This document shows, piece after piece, positions 48,164 to 58,028 of a stretch of 64,000 bases of DNA. A program made the translations under genes and the position numbers. The notes beneath the pieces are model-generated. The model was not told the origin of the DNA. It worked only from the letters and a program-made list of their open reading frames with translations, and ran no database searches. Source of the stretch: Clostridia bacterium. GTDB lineage: Bacteria; Bacillota; Clostridia; Oscillospirales; Acutalibacteraceae. The first letter of the stretch is position 1, and every line of letters begins with the position of its first letter. The stretch covers positions 1 to 64,000 of the forward strand of contig JAFWAC010000014.1 of assembly GCA_017507805.1 (NCBI GenBank). Reading direction: 5' to 3'.

Positions 48164-49102
48164 ATGAGTAAAATTAAACCCCAAAATATTTTATCCAAGG
48201 TGTTTGTTTATATAATGGTGTGCGCCGTTGCCTTTATAATACTTTATCCCATGATTTATATGGTGAGTATGGCAATCCGCGAAGCGGACGATATGCTCGA
48301 CCCTGCAGTTATCTGGATACCAAAGCACCTGACCTCGGAAAATTTCAAGCTTGCTTTTGAAGCCCTTGATTACGGTACATCGGTATTCAGAACGGCATTT
48401 TTAACCCTTGCCTGCTCACTTTTGCAGTGCTTTTCAACAGCGCTCGTGGGCTACGGCTTTGCAAGATTTAAGTTTAAAGGAAATAATCTGCTGTTTATGA
48501 TAGTGCTGTTTACCTTTATGGTGCCCACACAGATTATTTCAATGCCGCTGTTTCTGACCTACCGCAATTTTGATTTTGCAGGGCTTGGCGGCTTGCTTGA
48601 AAGGCTCACAGGCACAGGCTTTTCCTTTAACTTTATAAACACTCCTGTTCCTATGATGGCTTCGGCATTTTTCGGAACGGGTATAAGGGCGGGCTTGTTT
48701 ATCTATATATTCAGACAGTCCTTTAAAAACGCACCGCGTGAGCTTGAGGAAGCGGCTTCTATTGACGGCTGCGGCAGTGTGGCAACCTTCTTTAAGATTA
48801 TGATACCAAATTCTCTTGCAATTTTGCTGGTTGCCTTCCTTTTCTCGCTTGTGTGGTATTGGAACGATTATTTCTATTCCGCAATATTCTATAACCAATC
48901 GAGACCTTTGTCTGTAACGCTTGCCAATCTTAATATAGATTTCAGTGATTCCAGCAAGGGCGGCACAACCATTTTCGTAAATGATATTTTAGTTGTTAAG
49001 CAGGCGGCTGCACTGCTTTACATAGCGCCGATTTTAACTTTATATCTTTTCCTGCAAAAATATTTTGTTGAGAGTATAGAGCGAATCGGTATCGTAGGTT
49101 AA
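48164..49102 (+). CDS. Carbohydrate ABC transporter permease, second importer
   Basis: 312 residues from ATG 48164, which has AGGAGGTG upstream; the longer open frame from 48071 overlaps the preceding gene and is rejected. Six membrane segments and the EAA loop LEEAASIDGCGSVATFFKIM. MalG-type channel subunit. Confidence 0.93.
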   Translation: MSKIKPQNILSKVFVYIMVCAVAFIILYPMIYMVSMAIREADDMLDPAVIWIPKHLTSENFKLAFEALDYGTSVFRTAFLTLACSLLQCFSTALVGYGFARFKFKGNNLLFMIVLFTFMVPTQIISMPLFLTYRNFDFAGLGGLLERLTGTGFSFNFINTPVPMMASAFFGTGIRAGLFIYIFRQSFKNAPRELEEAASIDGCGSVATFFKIMIPNSLAILLVAFLFSLVWYWNDYFYSAIFYNQSRPLSVTLANLNIDFSDSSKGGTTIFVNDILVVKQAAALLYIAPILTLYLFLQKYFVESIERIGIVG

Positions 49103-49126
49103 AAAAATTTTTAAGGAGGATTTTTT

Positions 49127-50554
49127 ATGAAAAAAAGATTGTTTTGCTTGGCACTTGCGATTGTAATGCTCTTTGCAGTTGCAGGCTGCGGAAACAACGG
49201 CGGTGGCTCCGGCAGTAAAGACGGAGACAAGGACACCCATCAGGGCTTTGAGCTTACAGAAGCGGACGGTGTTTCGGGTGATATTTACTCGATTGCCAAG
49301 CCTACCCGTAAGCTGGACAGTAAAAAGCTCACATTTTACACATGGGTTGATGAGGAGTCGGTTTTCTCATCTATTCCCGAATTACCAAGCGTTGCCGATA
49401 TTATGACTGATGAATTTGGCGTTGAAATCACAGTAAACACCGTTTCACAGAGTAACTATTGGCAAAACCTTGCAACCCTTATCGCAGGCGGCAGCTCGCC
49501 CGATTTGGTGCAGGTTCCTAACTGGGATTATTATCCCGTTGGTATCACAAGCGGATGCTTGCAGCCCCTTGACGATATCATCAATTTTGATAAGCCCCTT
49601 TGGGAGCAGGGTAAGGAAGCCCGCGAATCCATCAGATGGATAGACGGCAAAATCTATTATCCTACAAGCAGCTCGGGCAGTGTTCAGAAATGGCTTTTCT
49701 TTAATAAGGCACTCTTTAAAGAGGTTGGTCTTAAAACTCCTTATGAGCATTTCCAGGAGGGTACATGGTGCTTTGATACCCTTAAGGATATGTGCGTGAA
49801 GCTTAAAAAGGAGGAAAACGGCGAGGTTACACAGTGGCCATTGCTTATTCAGTCCAACTCACTCATAGCTTCTGCAGGCGTTGAGATTGTTGAGCTTGAC
49901 CGTGAGAACAAGACCTACAAACTTAATCTCCGCCATGAAAATGTTGCTAAGGTTATGAACTTCTTGCACGAACTCGGCAGAGGCGGTCTTAATGTTTTGG
50001 GCGGCACACCCTCCGACTTCCGTCAGCAGAGACTTGCCATGATTACCACCGACTATTGGTGCGCTACATCTGAATTTAACAAAATCCGTCTTGCAGGAAA
50101 CCTTGGTTGGGTTCCCATGCCTTCTATTGAAAAGGGCGGTCAGGTTTATCAGCTTACCACCGCACCCGGCGCCGGTATAGCAATGGTTAAGGGCGCTAAG
50201 AATGTAAACGAGGCAGCACTTTACATTGAACTCAGTGCTTGGAAGGGGCTCAGCAACAGCAAATACGGCGTTCCTATGTATATTGATTATGATAAGCCCT
50301 ATTACCGTGCTTATGAAGGCTCGGCTGAGGCTGACCAACCTGATAAGAGCAAGTGGTTTACCGATGAGGAAGCAGAGATGACTAAGACAATGGGGCTTGA
50401 CAAGCTTCCCCATGTAACCTTCGGCTTCCAGAGCTGGCTTGGCACCTCTGAGCTTGGTCAGATTAAGGTTACTGACTACGGTCAGCAATGGTCTGCTGTG
50501 CTTGAGGAATTAGAGCCAACCTTCAAGTCAACCTGTGATTCTTATTTTGAATAG
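49127..50554 (+). CDS. Sugar-binding lipoprotein of the second ABC importer
   Basis: 475 residues: lipoprotein signal with lipobox AVAGC, Gly/Ser linker, then a family-1 solute-binding domain (FYTWVDEESVF, EFGVEITVN, SSPDLVQVPNWDYYPV, YYPTSSSGSVQKWLFFNKALF). It captures an oligosaccharide outside for the two preceding permeases. AAGGAGG precedes the ATG. It closes the importer cluster; no clear terminator follows. Confidence 0.93.
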   Translation: MKKRLFCLALAIVMLFAVAGCGNNGGGSGSKDGDKDTHQGFELTEADGVSGDIYSIAKPTRKLDSKKLTFYTWVDEESVFSSIPELPSVADIMTDEFGVEITVNTVSQSNYWQNLATLIAGGSSPDLVQVPNWDYYPVGITSGCLQPLDDIINFDKPLWEQGKEARESIRWIDGKIYYPTSSSGSVQKWLFFNKALFKEVGLKTPYEHFQEGTWCFDTLKDMCVKLKKEENGEVTQWPLLIQSNSLIASAGVEIVELDRENKTYKLNLRHENVAKVMNFLHELGRGGLNVLGGTPSDFRQQRLAMITTDYWCATSEFNKIRLAGNLGWVPMPSIEKGGQVYQLTTAPGAGIAMVKGAKNVNEAALYIELSAWKGLSNSKYGVPMYIDYDKPYYRAYEGSAEADQPDKSKWFTDEEAEMTKTMGLDKLPHVTFGFQSWLGTSELGQIKVTDYGQQWSAVLEELEPTFKSTCDSYFE

Positions 50555-50785
50555 TTTTCAATTAGGCTCAGGAACGGCTACCGCGCCGGCACCCGTATGA
50601 TAAGATAAAGTCAAATACTTTGGTAGGGCAGGGGCTTGCTTCTATCCCCGTTATTGCGATGAACACAGCGACTAAGCAATCTGCAAATACCCCAAAAGGC
50701 TTGTCACCTGTGTTAACAACACCTTCGTAATGACAAGAAAAAGGTAACGGCTTCTCTTATCAAACGCGAAAACAATGCGGCTTTG

Positions 50786-50810
50786 GTAGGGTGGGGGCTT
50801 GCTCCCACCG
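50786..50810. repeat. GTAGGGTGGG repeat, copy 3
   Basis: The first 25 bases match those of the copies at 13767 and 14131 exactly. Confidence 0.75.
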
Positions 50811-51158
50811 GAAATTCGGAAATTGCGCAAAGCCTCTGTGTCTGTCATTGTGAGGAACGAGAAATCCCTCCACCGCCATACGGCGGTCCCCCTCCTGACG
50901 GGAGCCGTCCCCTCTGTCCTACGGACATCTCCCCACACTGTGGGGAGTCACCCTTTAGGCAAGGGAGGCGAGTCCGAAGCAATCCGTAAATCTCTTAAAA
51001 GAAAAACGGATTGCCGCGCTTGCGCTCGCAATGACAAGAGGTGAACTTTTGTTACAAATGTTCACCTTGTAGACAAAGCTTGTTGTAGGCTCCCCTTGTC
51101 AGGGGAGCTGGCTGCGCAAGCAGACTGAGGGGTAGTAAAACGGGTTATACCACGTTTT

Positions 51159-51268
51159 CTCTCCCTCCGTCTCGACTTTGTCGAGCCACTGTCTTGCCTG
51201 CCGGCTCGGTTGGTGCTTACTTCTCGCAGAGGTGTCCACCGAACACCCGCACCCTCATCAGAGGGAGG
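51159..51268. repeat. 110-bp element bounded by CTCTCCCTC and GAGGGAGG, left copy
   Basis: Closely similar to the reverse complement of 53920-54030. Shared stretches are GGCTCGGT-TGGTGCTT, GCAGAGGTGT and the end ACACCCGCACCCTC. Short terminal inverted repeats and no coding capacity make it MITE-like. Confidence 0.7.
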
Positions 51269-51483
51269 CAAGTCCGATGCAATGACAGTTACGGTGATTT
51301 GTGTGGCGCTGCTTCTGTGCCTTGCCCGAAAGGGTATATTGAAAAGGCTCGAACCGCGAGCTTGCTTTGCAATGCGCGGGACCCCTTGCAAAACATATCA
51401 TTATTCTGTGCGGCAGTTACAGAGTATTTGGTATTTCCACGCGGTCTGGCGACCGCAAAAACAAATTGTAAAGGAGTATTTTT

Positions 51484-53832
51484 ATGAAATTAAACAAATT
51501 AGTTTCCCTTGTTCTGGCACTTGCAATGGTACTTACCATGTTCTGTGGTATAAGCCTCACGCCTTCTGCCGAAGGTGACACCGAGGCGGCTACCGCTACA
51601 ACCGTTAAGGCTTATCAGACATATAATTCAGCAAAATATACTGAGCATACTACTAATTTTGATATTTATAATTCCATTTGGGATTTAGAAGATGTTGCCG
51701 AGCTTGAGGGTATGAATCATGTGTATTTCTACATTAAGGGCGCAACAAATAACGAGATTAAATTCGGTCTTAATGACGCTGACGGCACATTCTGGTGTCC
51801 AAATAATGTGACACCTATAAATGTTACAACCGTAAGCTCCACAGGCACAGTAGGTACTGACTCTGCTAAAACATTCGATGGTCTGGGAGTTAGGCTTTCA
51901 ACAGACTTTGAGGGCTATGTAGTTTTAAGCTTTACAGACGATATGCTAAACCACCCCGGTTATACCAGTAATACAATAGAAGGCTTTGATATAACAACAA
52001 TTCAGAATATTAAGGTTTTTGGTTTCAACGCTGAAAAATACGGTGATTTCGGCTTTGCCGCAAGCAAGGGCGATGCTGTAAATGCTATTCTTACCAAGCT
52101 TGGCAAGGGCGAGCTTAACAGCACCTACAGCAGTGAAATTATTCCGATGAATATTGAATTGAATACTGCTGTTAGTAATGAAATTGGTGGTGGATGGTCC
52201 AATTATGCCAATTATCAGGCAGGTAATGAGAAACTTGCGGATGCAAAGTTTATAGGCTTCCGTCTTAAGGCTGACACAGCTTATAATTTTAATTTCCAGC
52301 TTCAGGCAGGAGAAACTCGAATTTTCTTGAACTCGGGTGAGCGTTTGCAATACAATTTATCTGCAGATGGTACACTTGTTGATTATACTGCACCGAATAC
52401 TGCGACCTATGGTGATTCTTTTGACGGTTGGGTAATTCTCCCGATTGGCACTTTTGATTGGACCGTATCGGTAGCTGACCTTAACAAGGTATTTATTCAA
52501 AATCAAACAACAGATACATTTACAATCGGTGACTTTGCAATTTCCACCACAACAGTTGATGCTCTTGCCGCATATTACACCGTTGCTGAGTCTGGTGCTG
52601 CTTCTACTGCCATTGCAGCAAATAAAATCGGCGGAACCATTAATATGCTTGAGGACACAACCGTTCTTGAAGGCAAGAAATGGTTTGGCTTAAAGCTTGC
52701 ATCAACAGACGCATCTGACCAGACTGTTAAATTGGGTATAAATATTTCCTCTGTAACAAATAACTATGCTTTGCATATTGCGGCTGGTTCTAACTATTAT
52801 TTGGTTACTGATGATGGCACAGCTACCAGAAAGACCGCTGATGGTTATGCCGATTTGAGTGTTCCTGCCGGCTTTAATGGCTATGTTTTTATAGAAAAGA
52901 ATTCATTAGGCTCTGTATGGGGTACTGCCACTGCTGATCAGATTGATGAATATTTAAACATTGGCTTCTTTAGTGGTACTTATACCAATATTACCGCAAA
53001 CACCCCTGTATTTGCAGATACCTTTAAAGCCCTTTATGATGAGTATGCCGCACTTGCAGCGGACGATTACAAGGATAATACCTATCTTATAAACAAGAAT
53101 GACATTGCTGTACCTGCTTCAAGTGCGAATGGTAATGAAATTGTAAGATTAGACAGACTTAAGGCTGCTACCGGTGATGCTTTAGGTATGCAGTGGCTCG
53201 GCTTCCGCTTAAAGACTACCGGCTCAAATAACTACTTCCAATTCTATCTTTATGAGAATGACAGATTGGCAGTGGATGAATATGGTGACATCGTAATTGA
53301 TGAGACAACCGGCTACCCCACCTTCCTGAACGAAAATTATTGGACAAATAACACACCCTATTATCTTGTAAACAAGGATGGTACAATAACTGAGGGTAGG
53401 CTTGCCGCGAACGGTCAGCTTTGGGCACGTGAAGGTGCTGCTTTTGACGGTTATGTGGTTATTCCGCTTTCCTCTTTTGTTGAGCACCCGGCAAGTAATA
53501 CCGTCAATGGAGAGCTTAATCCTGAGCTGATTTCGTATGTAGGCTTCAATGCTTCCTCTTATGGTCTCACTGCAGAGCGTTTTGCAATGGCAAAGACCCG
53601 CAACGAGCTTATTGAATACCTTGCTAATGCCGAGATGCTTTACAGCTGGGAAAACCGCGGTGATGTTACCGGCAATGGTGCAATTGATATTCTTGACCTT
53701 GTTCGTTACAAGAAGTATGCTGCCGATGATACGGTTGAAGTGGTAATCGAAAATCTGGATGCTAACGGCGATGAGGACATTGATTTCTCAGTTGAGCTTG
53801 TAGCTCTTGTTCAGCTTATTTTAGATAAGTAA
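51484..53832 (+). CDS. Secreted multi-module protein with C-terminal dockerin-like domain
   Basis: 782 residues: signal peptide (1-30), four copies of a beta-rich module (about 40-215, 220-365, 365-525 and 530-715), and a dockerin-like pair of calcium loops at about 725-782 (DVTGNGAIDILDLVRYKKY and DANGDEDIDFSVELVALVQL). Each module has a core like WLGFRLKTTGSNN, a GYVVIPL strand and often an FAMAKT-like end. I infer a non-catalytic glycan-binding or scaffold-docked surface protein; no catalytic motif is seen. AAAGGAG precedes the ATG. Confidence 0.8.
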   Translation: MKLNKLVSLVLALAMVLTMFCGISLTPSAEGDTEAATATTVKAYQTYNSAKYTEHTTNFDIYNSIWDLEDVAELEGMNHVYFYIKGATNNEIKFGLNDADGTFWCPNNVTPINVTTVSSTGTVGTDSAKTFDGLGVRLSTDFEGYVVLSFTDDMLNHPGYTSNTIEGFDITTIQNIKVFGFNAEKYGDFGFAASKGDAVNAILTKLGKGELNSTYSSEIIPMNIELNTAVSNEIGGGWSNYANYQAGNEKLADAKFIGFRLKADTAYNFNFQLQAGETRIFLNSGERLQYNLSADGTLVDYTAPNTATYGDSFDGWVILPIGTFDWTVSVADLNKVFIQNQTTDTFTIGDFAISTTTVDALAAYYTVAESGAASTAIAANKIGGTINMLEDTTVLEGKKWFGLKLASTDASDQTVKLGINISSVTNNYALHIAAGSNYYLVTDDGTATRKTADGYADLSVPAGFNGYVFIEKNSLGSVWGTATADQIDEYLNIGFFSGTYTNITANTPVFADTFKALYDEYAALAADDYKDNTYLINKNDIAVPASSANGNEIVRLDRLKAATGDALGMQWLGFRLKTTGSNNYFQFYLYENDRLAVDEYGDIVIDETTGYPTFLNENYWTNNTPYYLVNKDGTITEGRLAANGQLWAREGAAFDGYVVIPLSSFVEHPASNTVNGELNPELISYVGFNASSYGLTAERFAMAKTRNELIEYLANAEMLYSWENRGDVTGNGAIDILDLVRYKKYAADDTVEVVIENLDANGDEDIDFSVELVALVQLILDK

Positions 53833-53919
53833 TGCAGGGGATATGTTCCCATCTCACACCCTATTGGGATAATTAATTGCAGGGGACTGTTTCACTAAAT
53901 GCGTTTTGGACAATTCTTT

Positions 53920-54030
53920 CCTCCCTCTGACGAGGGTGCGGGTGTCCTGCGAACACCTCTGCGCAAGCAGAAGCACCGACCGAGCCGACAGGCGAGACGG
54001 TGGCACGGCGTAGCCGTGACGGAGGGAGAG
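53920..54030. repeat. 111-bp element, right copy, inverted relative to 51159-51268
   Basis: Begins CCTCCCTCTGACGAGGGTGC and ends GGAGGGAGAG; its reverse complement aligns along the left copy. The two copies flank the dockerin-bearing gene. Confidence 0.7.
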
Positions 54031-54064
54031 AAGAGGTGAAAATTCTACAATTATGGTAGTTTTT

Positions 54065-54113
54065 CTCTCCCTCAGTCTTGTTTCACTCGACAGCTCCCTC
54101 GTCAGAGGGAGCC
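54065..54113. repeat. Short relative of the CTCTCCCTC element
   Basis: Starts CTCTCCCTCAGTC and ends TCAGAGGGAGCC; an internally deleted version of the 110-bp element. Confidence 0.5.
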
Positions 54114-54217
54114 AACGTGGAAAGCAATGCCGGGAGTTGTGCATTTCACCCTTAGTGAGACAGCCTCTTGCGGGGAAACGATGCCTTTATCCATCCTTTC
54201 AAAAAAGACGGATTTTT

Positions 54218-54244
54218 GTAGGGTGGGGGCTTGCTCCCACCGAA
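54218..54244. repeat. GTAGGGTGGG repeat, copy 4
   Basis: 27 bases identical to the start of the copies at 13767 and 14131. Confidence 0.75.
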
Positions 54245-54343
54245 ATTTCCTATGATAAGCTGATAACATTTGTTATAAACATTTTATCCTTCTTTTTTGA
54301 GGGGATGGTAGAAATCACTTTAAAAAGGAATAGTGACATAAAA

Positions 54344-57300
54344 ATGCGAAAAAGAAAAATTATTGCCTTAATGCTAACGGTGGTGCTTGCGCTTGCTGTT
54401 TTTCCGTTTAATATCGGCAGTGTCTTTGCCGCGGAAGCCGCGCAAAGCGTTGCAGCCTCCGATGCGGATTTTCTCATAGCAAACAACACCGTTACGGTAA
54501 CGCTTGATCCCACTGTTGTTAATGCGGAACACTCTGTTTCAAATGCGGCATATAAAAATTCTGCGCTTGATGAAATGGAGTGGCTTGGCTTCAAGGTGAA
54601 CACAGCTGATTCAGCCGGTCATTTTTGCATGGCGCTTGAGGAATCAAACGGTGCGCGGTATGCCCCGGAAGCTAAGCACAAACAAATCTATCTGATGGAT
54701 AAAACGGGCAAGATGACCGAATTTACGAGCTACAATAGCGGTAATTATCGCCTTTGGCTTGACGGAAATTTTGATGGCTATGTTATTTTAAATATTCAAG
54801 AGTTTTTTTCAACAACACATACAGCCTATCCCGATAGTGACGGTCAGCTTACCCTTTCTGATATAACAGCGATAAAATTATGGCATTTGGTAGATTCAAC
54901 ATCTGATTGGACGGTTGAAAATTTTGTATTTGCAAAAACAAAAAGCGATTTTGCAGGCTGCTTCCTTGAAATGGACATATATGCCGATATTAATGCAGAC
55001 AGGGAAATAAATGTTATTGATTTAGTTCGCTTTAAGAGGTATAATACAGATAAAAGCATTTCAATTGCCAAAAACAATGCAGACCTTGTTTTTGACAGTG
55101 CTATTGATGCATTGGATTTGGCAGAGCTTAGCAAATACCTTTTAAGCGGTGCTTATGCCAACGATAAAGAGGGGCTTTATTTCAAAACCCTGCGTGAGCC
55201 CGACACCGAATTTATAACAGACGGAAGGCTCTATGTAATATTAGATAAAACAATGCCGCAGGCGCTGTTTTATAAAACGGCTGACGGTCGTTACATATTC
55301 GGAGCAGGGGATATAACTCAGGAAACACTTGAAAACAGCTACATTATAAACGGCAGTACATATTCTCCTGCTAATGTTACCTTTGAGAAAACGGGTGACA
55401 GCACTGCTCAGTACAGTGTTACTATAAAAAGTGTTGCTTTAAGCAGCAGTGTTACATCCAACATATCCTTTACATACCGCTATACCGTTAAGGACGGTGA
55501 GCTTGTGAAGGAAATGCTGTCCCTTACGGGTGACGATAAAAACATCCCACTCAGCATTGAGGAAACCGCCCCTGTGTTAAAGGTATATGACACAATGGCA
55601 GGCGCAGGAATTGCCGCATCGTCTACCGAGTTTGATAAAAATGTGGGATATGTGGGCGAGGAGATGATAGGCACCCTTGCCGAGCTTTCAAGTGGAGACT
55701 CTATAAGCGACAGCAGCTTTTCCTTCGTGTGGAACGATAATTTAGCGGCTTCGATTTACACGGAATCAGCATTCCATAATCCTTACACCGCTAAGGTGAG
55801 CACACAAAGCTTGGGCAAAGCGGGTGAGCTTTATGCAGGTGTTTACTATCACCGTCTGCTTGGCGGTGAGCGTGTTCAAAGCGAGGACGAAAACGGCAAA
55901 ATCACCGATGTGCTTTATAAATCGGTTATAGGCTTCTCTGCCGACTGCAACTCCACCGAAACAGTCGATTGGCAGGACGCCGCGGTATGGCTGAGAGGCA
56001 GAATACCTCAGATGTCCACCGCTTTAAGAGCCTATTTGAATCAGGGCGATTGGGCACAGACACAGGCGGCTTTCCCACAAAGCAAGGCTACTTCAGAGGA
56101 AGTAAACAATCCTGCGATTGATGTCCGTGGAACCTACGGACAGTATTTGTCCCGCCAGAAAAATGTTTATAACCTTACCGATAAGGTTGGTAAATTTGCA
56201 TACTGTATGGTAGGCTGGCAGGGTAGAGGTCACGATTATAATTGGCCTGATTTGACCGACCAGATACTTAATCCTGCTTTGCTCGGCAGTCTTGATGAGC
56301 TTTTGGAATACAAGGAGCAGTTTGCAGATGTGGGCGGTGTGCTTTCCTTCCATATAAATCAGAGTGATATAAGCGAGGGAAGCAAGGCTTATGCCGATCA
56401 CGGCTCTGAGGTTACAGTGACCACGGGTGATGTTGTCTCAAGCTTTGGCTGGAATATTTATCCTATGTCACACTATTTTGACTTTACGGGCGGTTATGCC
56501 ACCCAAAGGCAGGATGCCTTTGCTGAGGAAATCTATGCTCCGTTTATTATGTATAGTGATGTTATGCTCGACACTGCGGCTTATGCCGGCACCTTTAAAG
56601 GGCTTACTGCTGTTGAGGAGCAATATGCCAAAGCTCGTGAGGTACAGCATTGGCGCGCATTGGGCACCAATATTGCTACCGAAAATTACAGTCAGGAGAA
56701 ATACCTCAACGGTCAGTTCCTGTTTAATTTCTTAGCCTTCCCAACGGTTATTGACCAATTTATGACGGCAGGCAATATCCGTATATATAACTCGCGTTTA
56801 AGTCATAAATTTGCAGAGGAGGACCGCGGCATTTATACCTCGGATTATATTTGGGGTATGGTTTCGGGTTATCTGAATGTTGAAGACCCTTACACCGAGG
56901 CTTCATTCTTATATAGCGGCGACTATGTTTCTGCTGCTAAAAAGCTTGCCTACAATGTTTTCAGAGGCGGCTTTGTAAACGGTATGATGGGAAGCGCAGG
57001 TATCCTTTCGTATAAAGAAACCGATACAGGCTATGAAACGGTTTGGAATAACGGTATTTCCGCTGTTTATGACAGGGAAACCGATACCGTAAAGATTTGG
57101 AATGATGGTGTGCTTGTGGCGGATGGTGACAGCGTGTTTATTGCTTCACCTGACGGTGAGGAAAAAATCCTTGCATATACAATTTCGGCAACCACTCTTA
57201 CACGCAAGCTACCCGAAGCCTTTAGAGGCTACAGCGCCCTTTCGCTTTACCGCCTTTCGGAGGATGGCAGGGTGTATATAGGGGAGGTTGCAGTTCAAAA

Positions 57301-58000
57301 CGGTGAAGTAAGCTTTGAAACCGAAGCCTACACCTCTTATGTGCTCTTACCAAACGGTGCCAAAGCCTCTGTCAAGGAAAATGTGATGACCAAGGTTTCA
57401 AAGGCAGTAGGAACCTCCAAAAACGCGAATAGCTATGATTGGTACACAATCTATGATTTCCGCACAAGGGGCGGCAGTAAGCCACTGAGCATTGCAAAGG
57501 CGCTTTCACCCGATAATGATTGGCTTACAACCTTTAATAATCAGTTAGAGGATTATATGCTTGATTCGTCAGGTAATCTGCTTTGTGAATATCCTGCAAA
57601 CCCATTCTGCACCATTGACGGCGATATTAATACCTATTGGGAGCCGGCAACCAACATAAATACCGATTCTTCACCGGACGATGGCAGTGAAAATGATATG
57701 GCAGCGAACAAGGCGTATATTACTTATAATTTCAAATCGGAACAGAAGGTTAAATATATAAAAATAACCGAGGCCTCCGAAGCTGATTCAGAGGTTCTGG
57801 ACTTTGGTATTGCTTATTGGAAGGATGGAAAATTTAATGTATGCTATCGCTCTACCAACGGAATACCTGACACCGAAATAGATATTTCGGATTATTTGAC
57901 GGATGTAACGGACATTTCAACAACTGCGCTGAAGCTGACAATCAATACAGCGGAAAGCAATACCCCACGCATTGCTGAAATAGCTGTTTATTCAAAATAA
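54344..58000 (+). CDS. Secreted GH101-like glycosidase with internal dockerin-like domain
   Basis: 1218 residues from ATG 54344 (AAAAAGGAA upstream; ATG 54305 is possible). Order: signal peptide (1-28), one shared beta-rich module (about 35-205), a dockerin-like segment (about 210-270, DINADREINVIDLVRFKRY), a beta-sandwich, a TIM-barrel region (about 545-860), and a C-terminal F5/8-type C domain (about 1075-1218). The barrel resembles GH101 endo-alpha-N-acetylgalactosaminidases: WQGRGHDYNWPD, LSFHINQSD, GWNIYPMS, MYSDVML with candidate nucleophile D739, and IATEN with candidate acid/base E780. Likely attacks O-linked mucin-type glycans; similarity is distant. Confidence 0.65.
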   Translation: MRKRKIIALMLTVVLALAVFPFNIGSVFAAEAAQSVAASDADFLIANNTVTVTLDPTVVNAEHSVSNAAYKNSALDEMEWLGFKVNTADSAGHFCMALEESNGARYAPEAKHKQIYLMDKTGKMTEFTSYNSGNYRLWLDGNFDGYVILNIQEFFSTTHTAYPDSDGQLTLSDITAIKLWHLVDSTSDWTVENFVFAKTKSDFAGCFLEMDIYADINADREINVIDLVRFKRYNTDKSISIAKNNADLVFDSAIDALDLAELSKYLLSGAYANDKEGLYFKTLREPDTEFITDGRLYVILDKTMPQALFYKTADGRYIFGAGDITQETLENSYIINGSTYSPANVTFEKTGDSTAQYSVTIKSVALSSSVTSNISFTYRYTVKDGELVKEMLSLTGDDKNIPLSIEETAPVLKVYDTMAGAGIAASSTEFDKNVGYVGEEMIGTLAELSSGDSISDSSFSFVWNDNLAASIYTESAFHNPYTAKVSTQSLGKAGELYAGVYYHRLLGGERVQSEDENGKITDVLYKSVIGFSADCNSTETVDWQDAAVWLRGRIPQMSTALRAYLNQGDWAQTQAAFPQSKATSEEVNNPAIDVRGTYGQYLSRQKNVYNLTDKVGKFAYCMVGWQGRGHDYNWPDLTDQILNPALLGSLDELLEYKEQFADVGGVLSFHINQSDISEGSKAYADHGSEVTVTTGDVVSSFGWNIYPMSHYFDFTGGYATQRQDAFAEEIYAPFIMYSDVMLDTAAYAGTFKGLTAVEEQYAKAREVQHWRALGTNIATENYSQEKYLNGQFLFNFLAFPTVIDQFMTAGNIRIYNSRLSHKFAEEDRGIYTSDYIWGMVSGYLNVEDPYTEASFLYSGDYVSAAKKLAYNVFRGGFVNGMMGSAGILSYKETDTGYETVWNNGISAVYDRETDTVKIWNDGVLVADGDSVFIASPDGEEKILAYTISATTLTRKLPEAFRGYSALSLYRLSEDGRVYIGEVAVQNGEVSFETEAYTSYVLLPNGAKASVKENVMTKVSKAVGTSKNANSYDWYTIYDFRTRGGSKPLSIAKALSPDNDWLTTFNNQLEDYMLDSSGNLLCEYPANPFCTIDGDINTYWEPATNINTDSSPDDGSENDMAANKAYITYNFKSEQKVKYIKITEASEADSEVLDFGIAYWKDGKFNVCYRSTNGIPDTEIDISDYLTDVTDISTTALKLTINTAESNTPRIAEIAVYSK

Positions 58001-58028
58001 AAAATTTATTTTAAAGGAGAAATGAAAA

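Larger units (their letters stand above)
50555..51483. other. Gene-free region filled with small palindromic repeats
   Basis: I see no gene. Elements: a degenerate GTAGGG repeat (50623-50649), inverted ends CTTGTCA/TGACAAG (about 50700-50737), a GTAGGGTGGG copy (50786-50810), a composite GC-rich block with CCGCC/GGCGG and CCCCACA/TGTGGGG hairpins (about 50866-50970), AGGTGAAC/GTTCACCT (51039-51067), a CTCCCCTTGTCAGGGGAG element (about 51082-51136), and the 110-bp element at 51159-51268. Confidence 0.7.
53833..54343. other. Repeat-rich gap between secreted-protein genes
   Basis: No gene. It holds the right-hand 111-bp element (53920-54030), a shorter relative (54065-54113) and a GTAGGGTGGG copy (54218-54244). 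The open frame that runs through it upstream of the next gene is accidental. Confidence 0.65.

Noticed and set aside
50866-51268. CRISPR-like array
   Set aside because: The repeats differ in sequence and spacing, are palindromic and lack unique spacers of constant length; no cas genes are present.
54053-54343. N-terminal extension of the GH101-like protein
   Set aside because: The extra 97 codons run through repeat elements; the signal peptide begins at 54344 and defines the real start.
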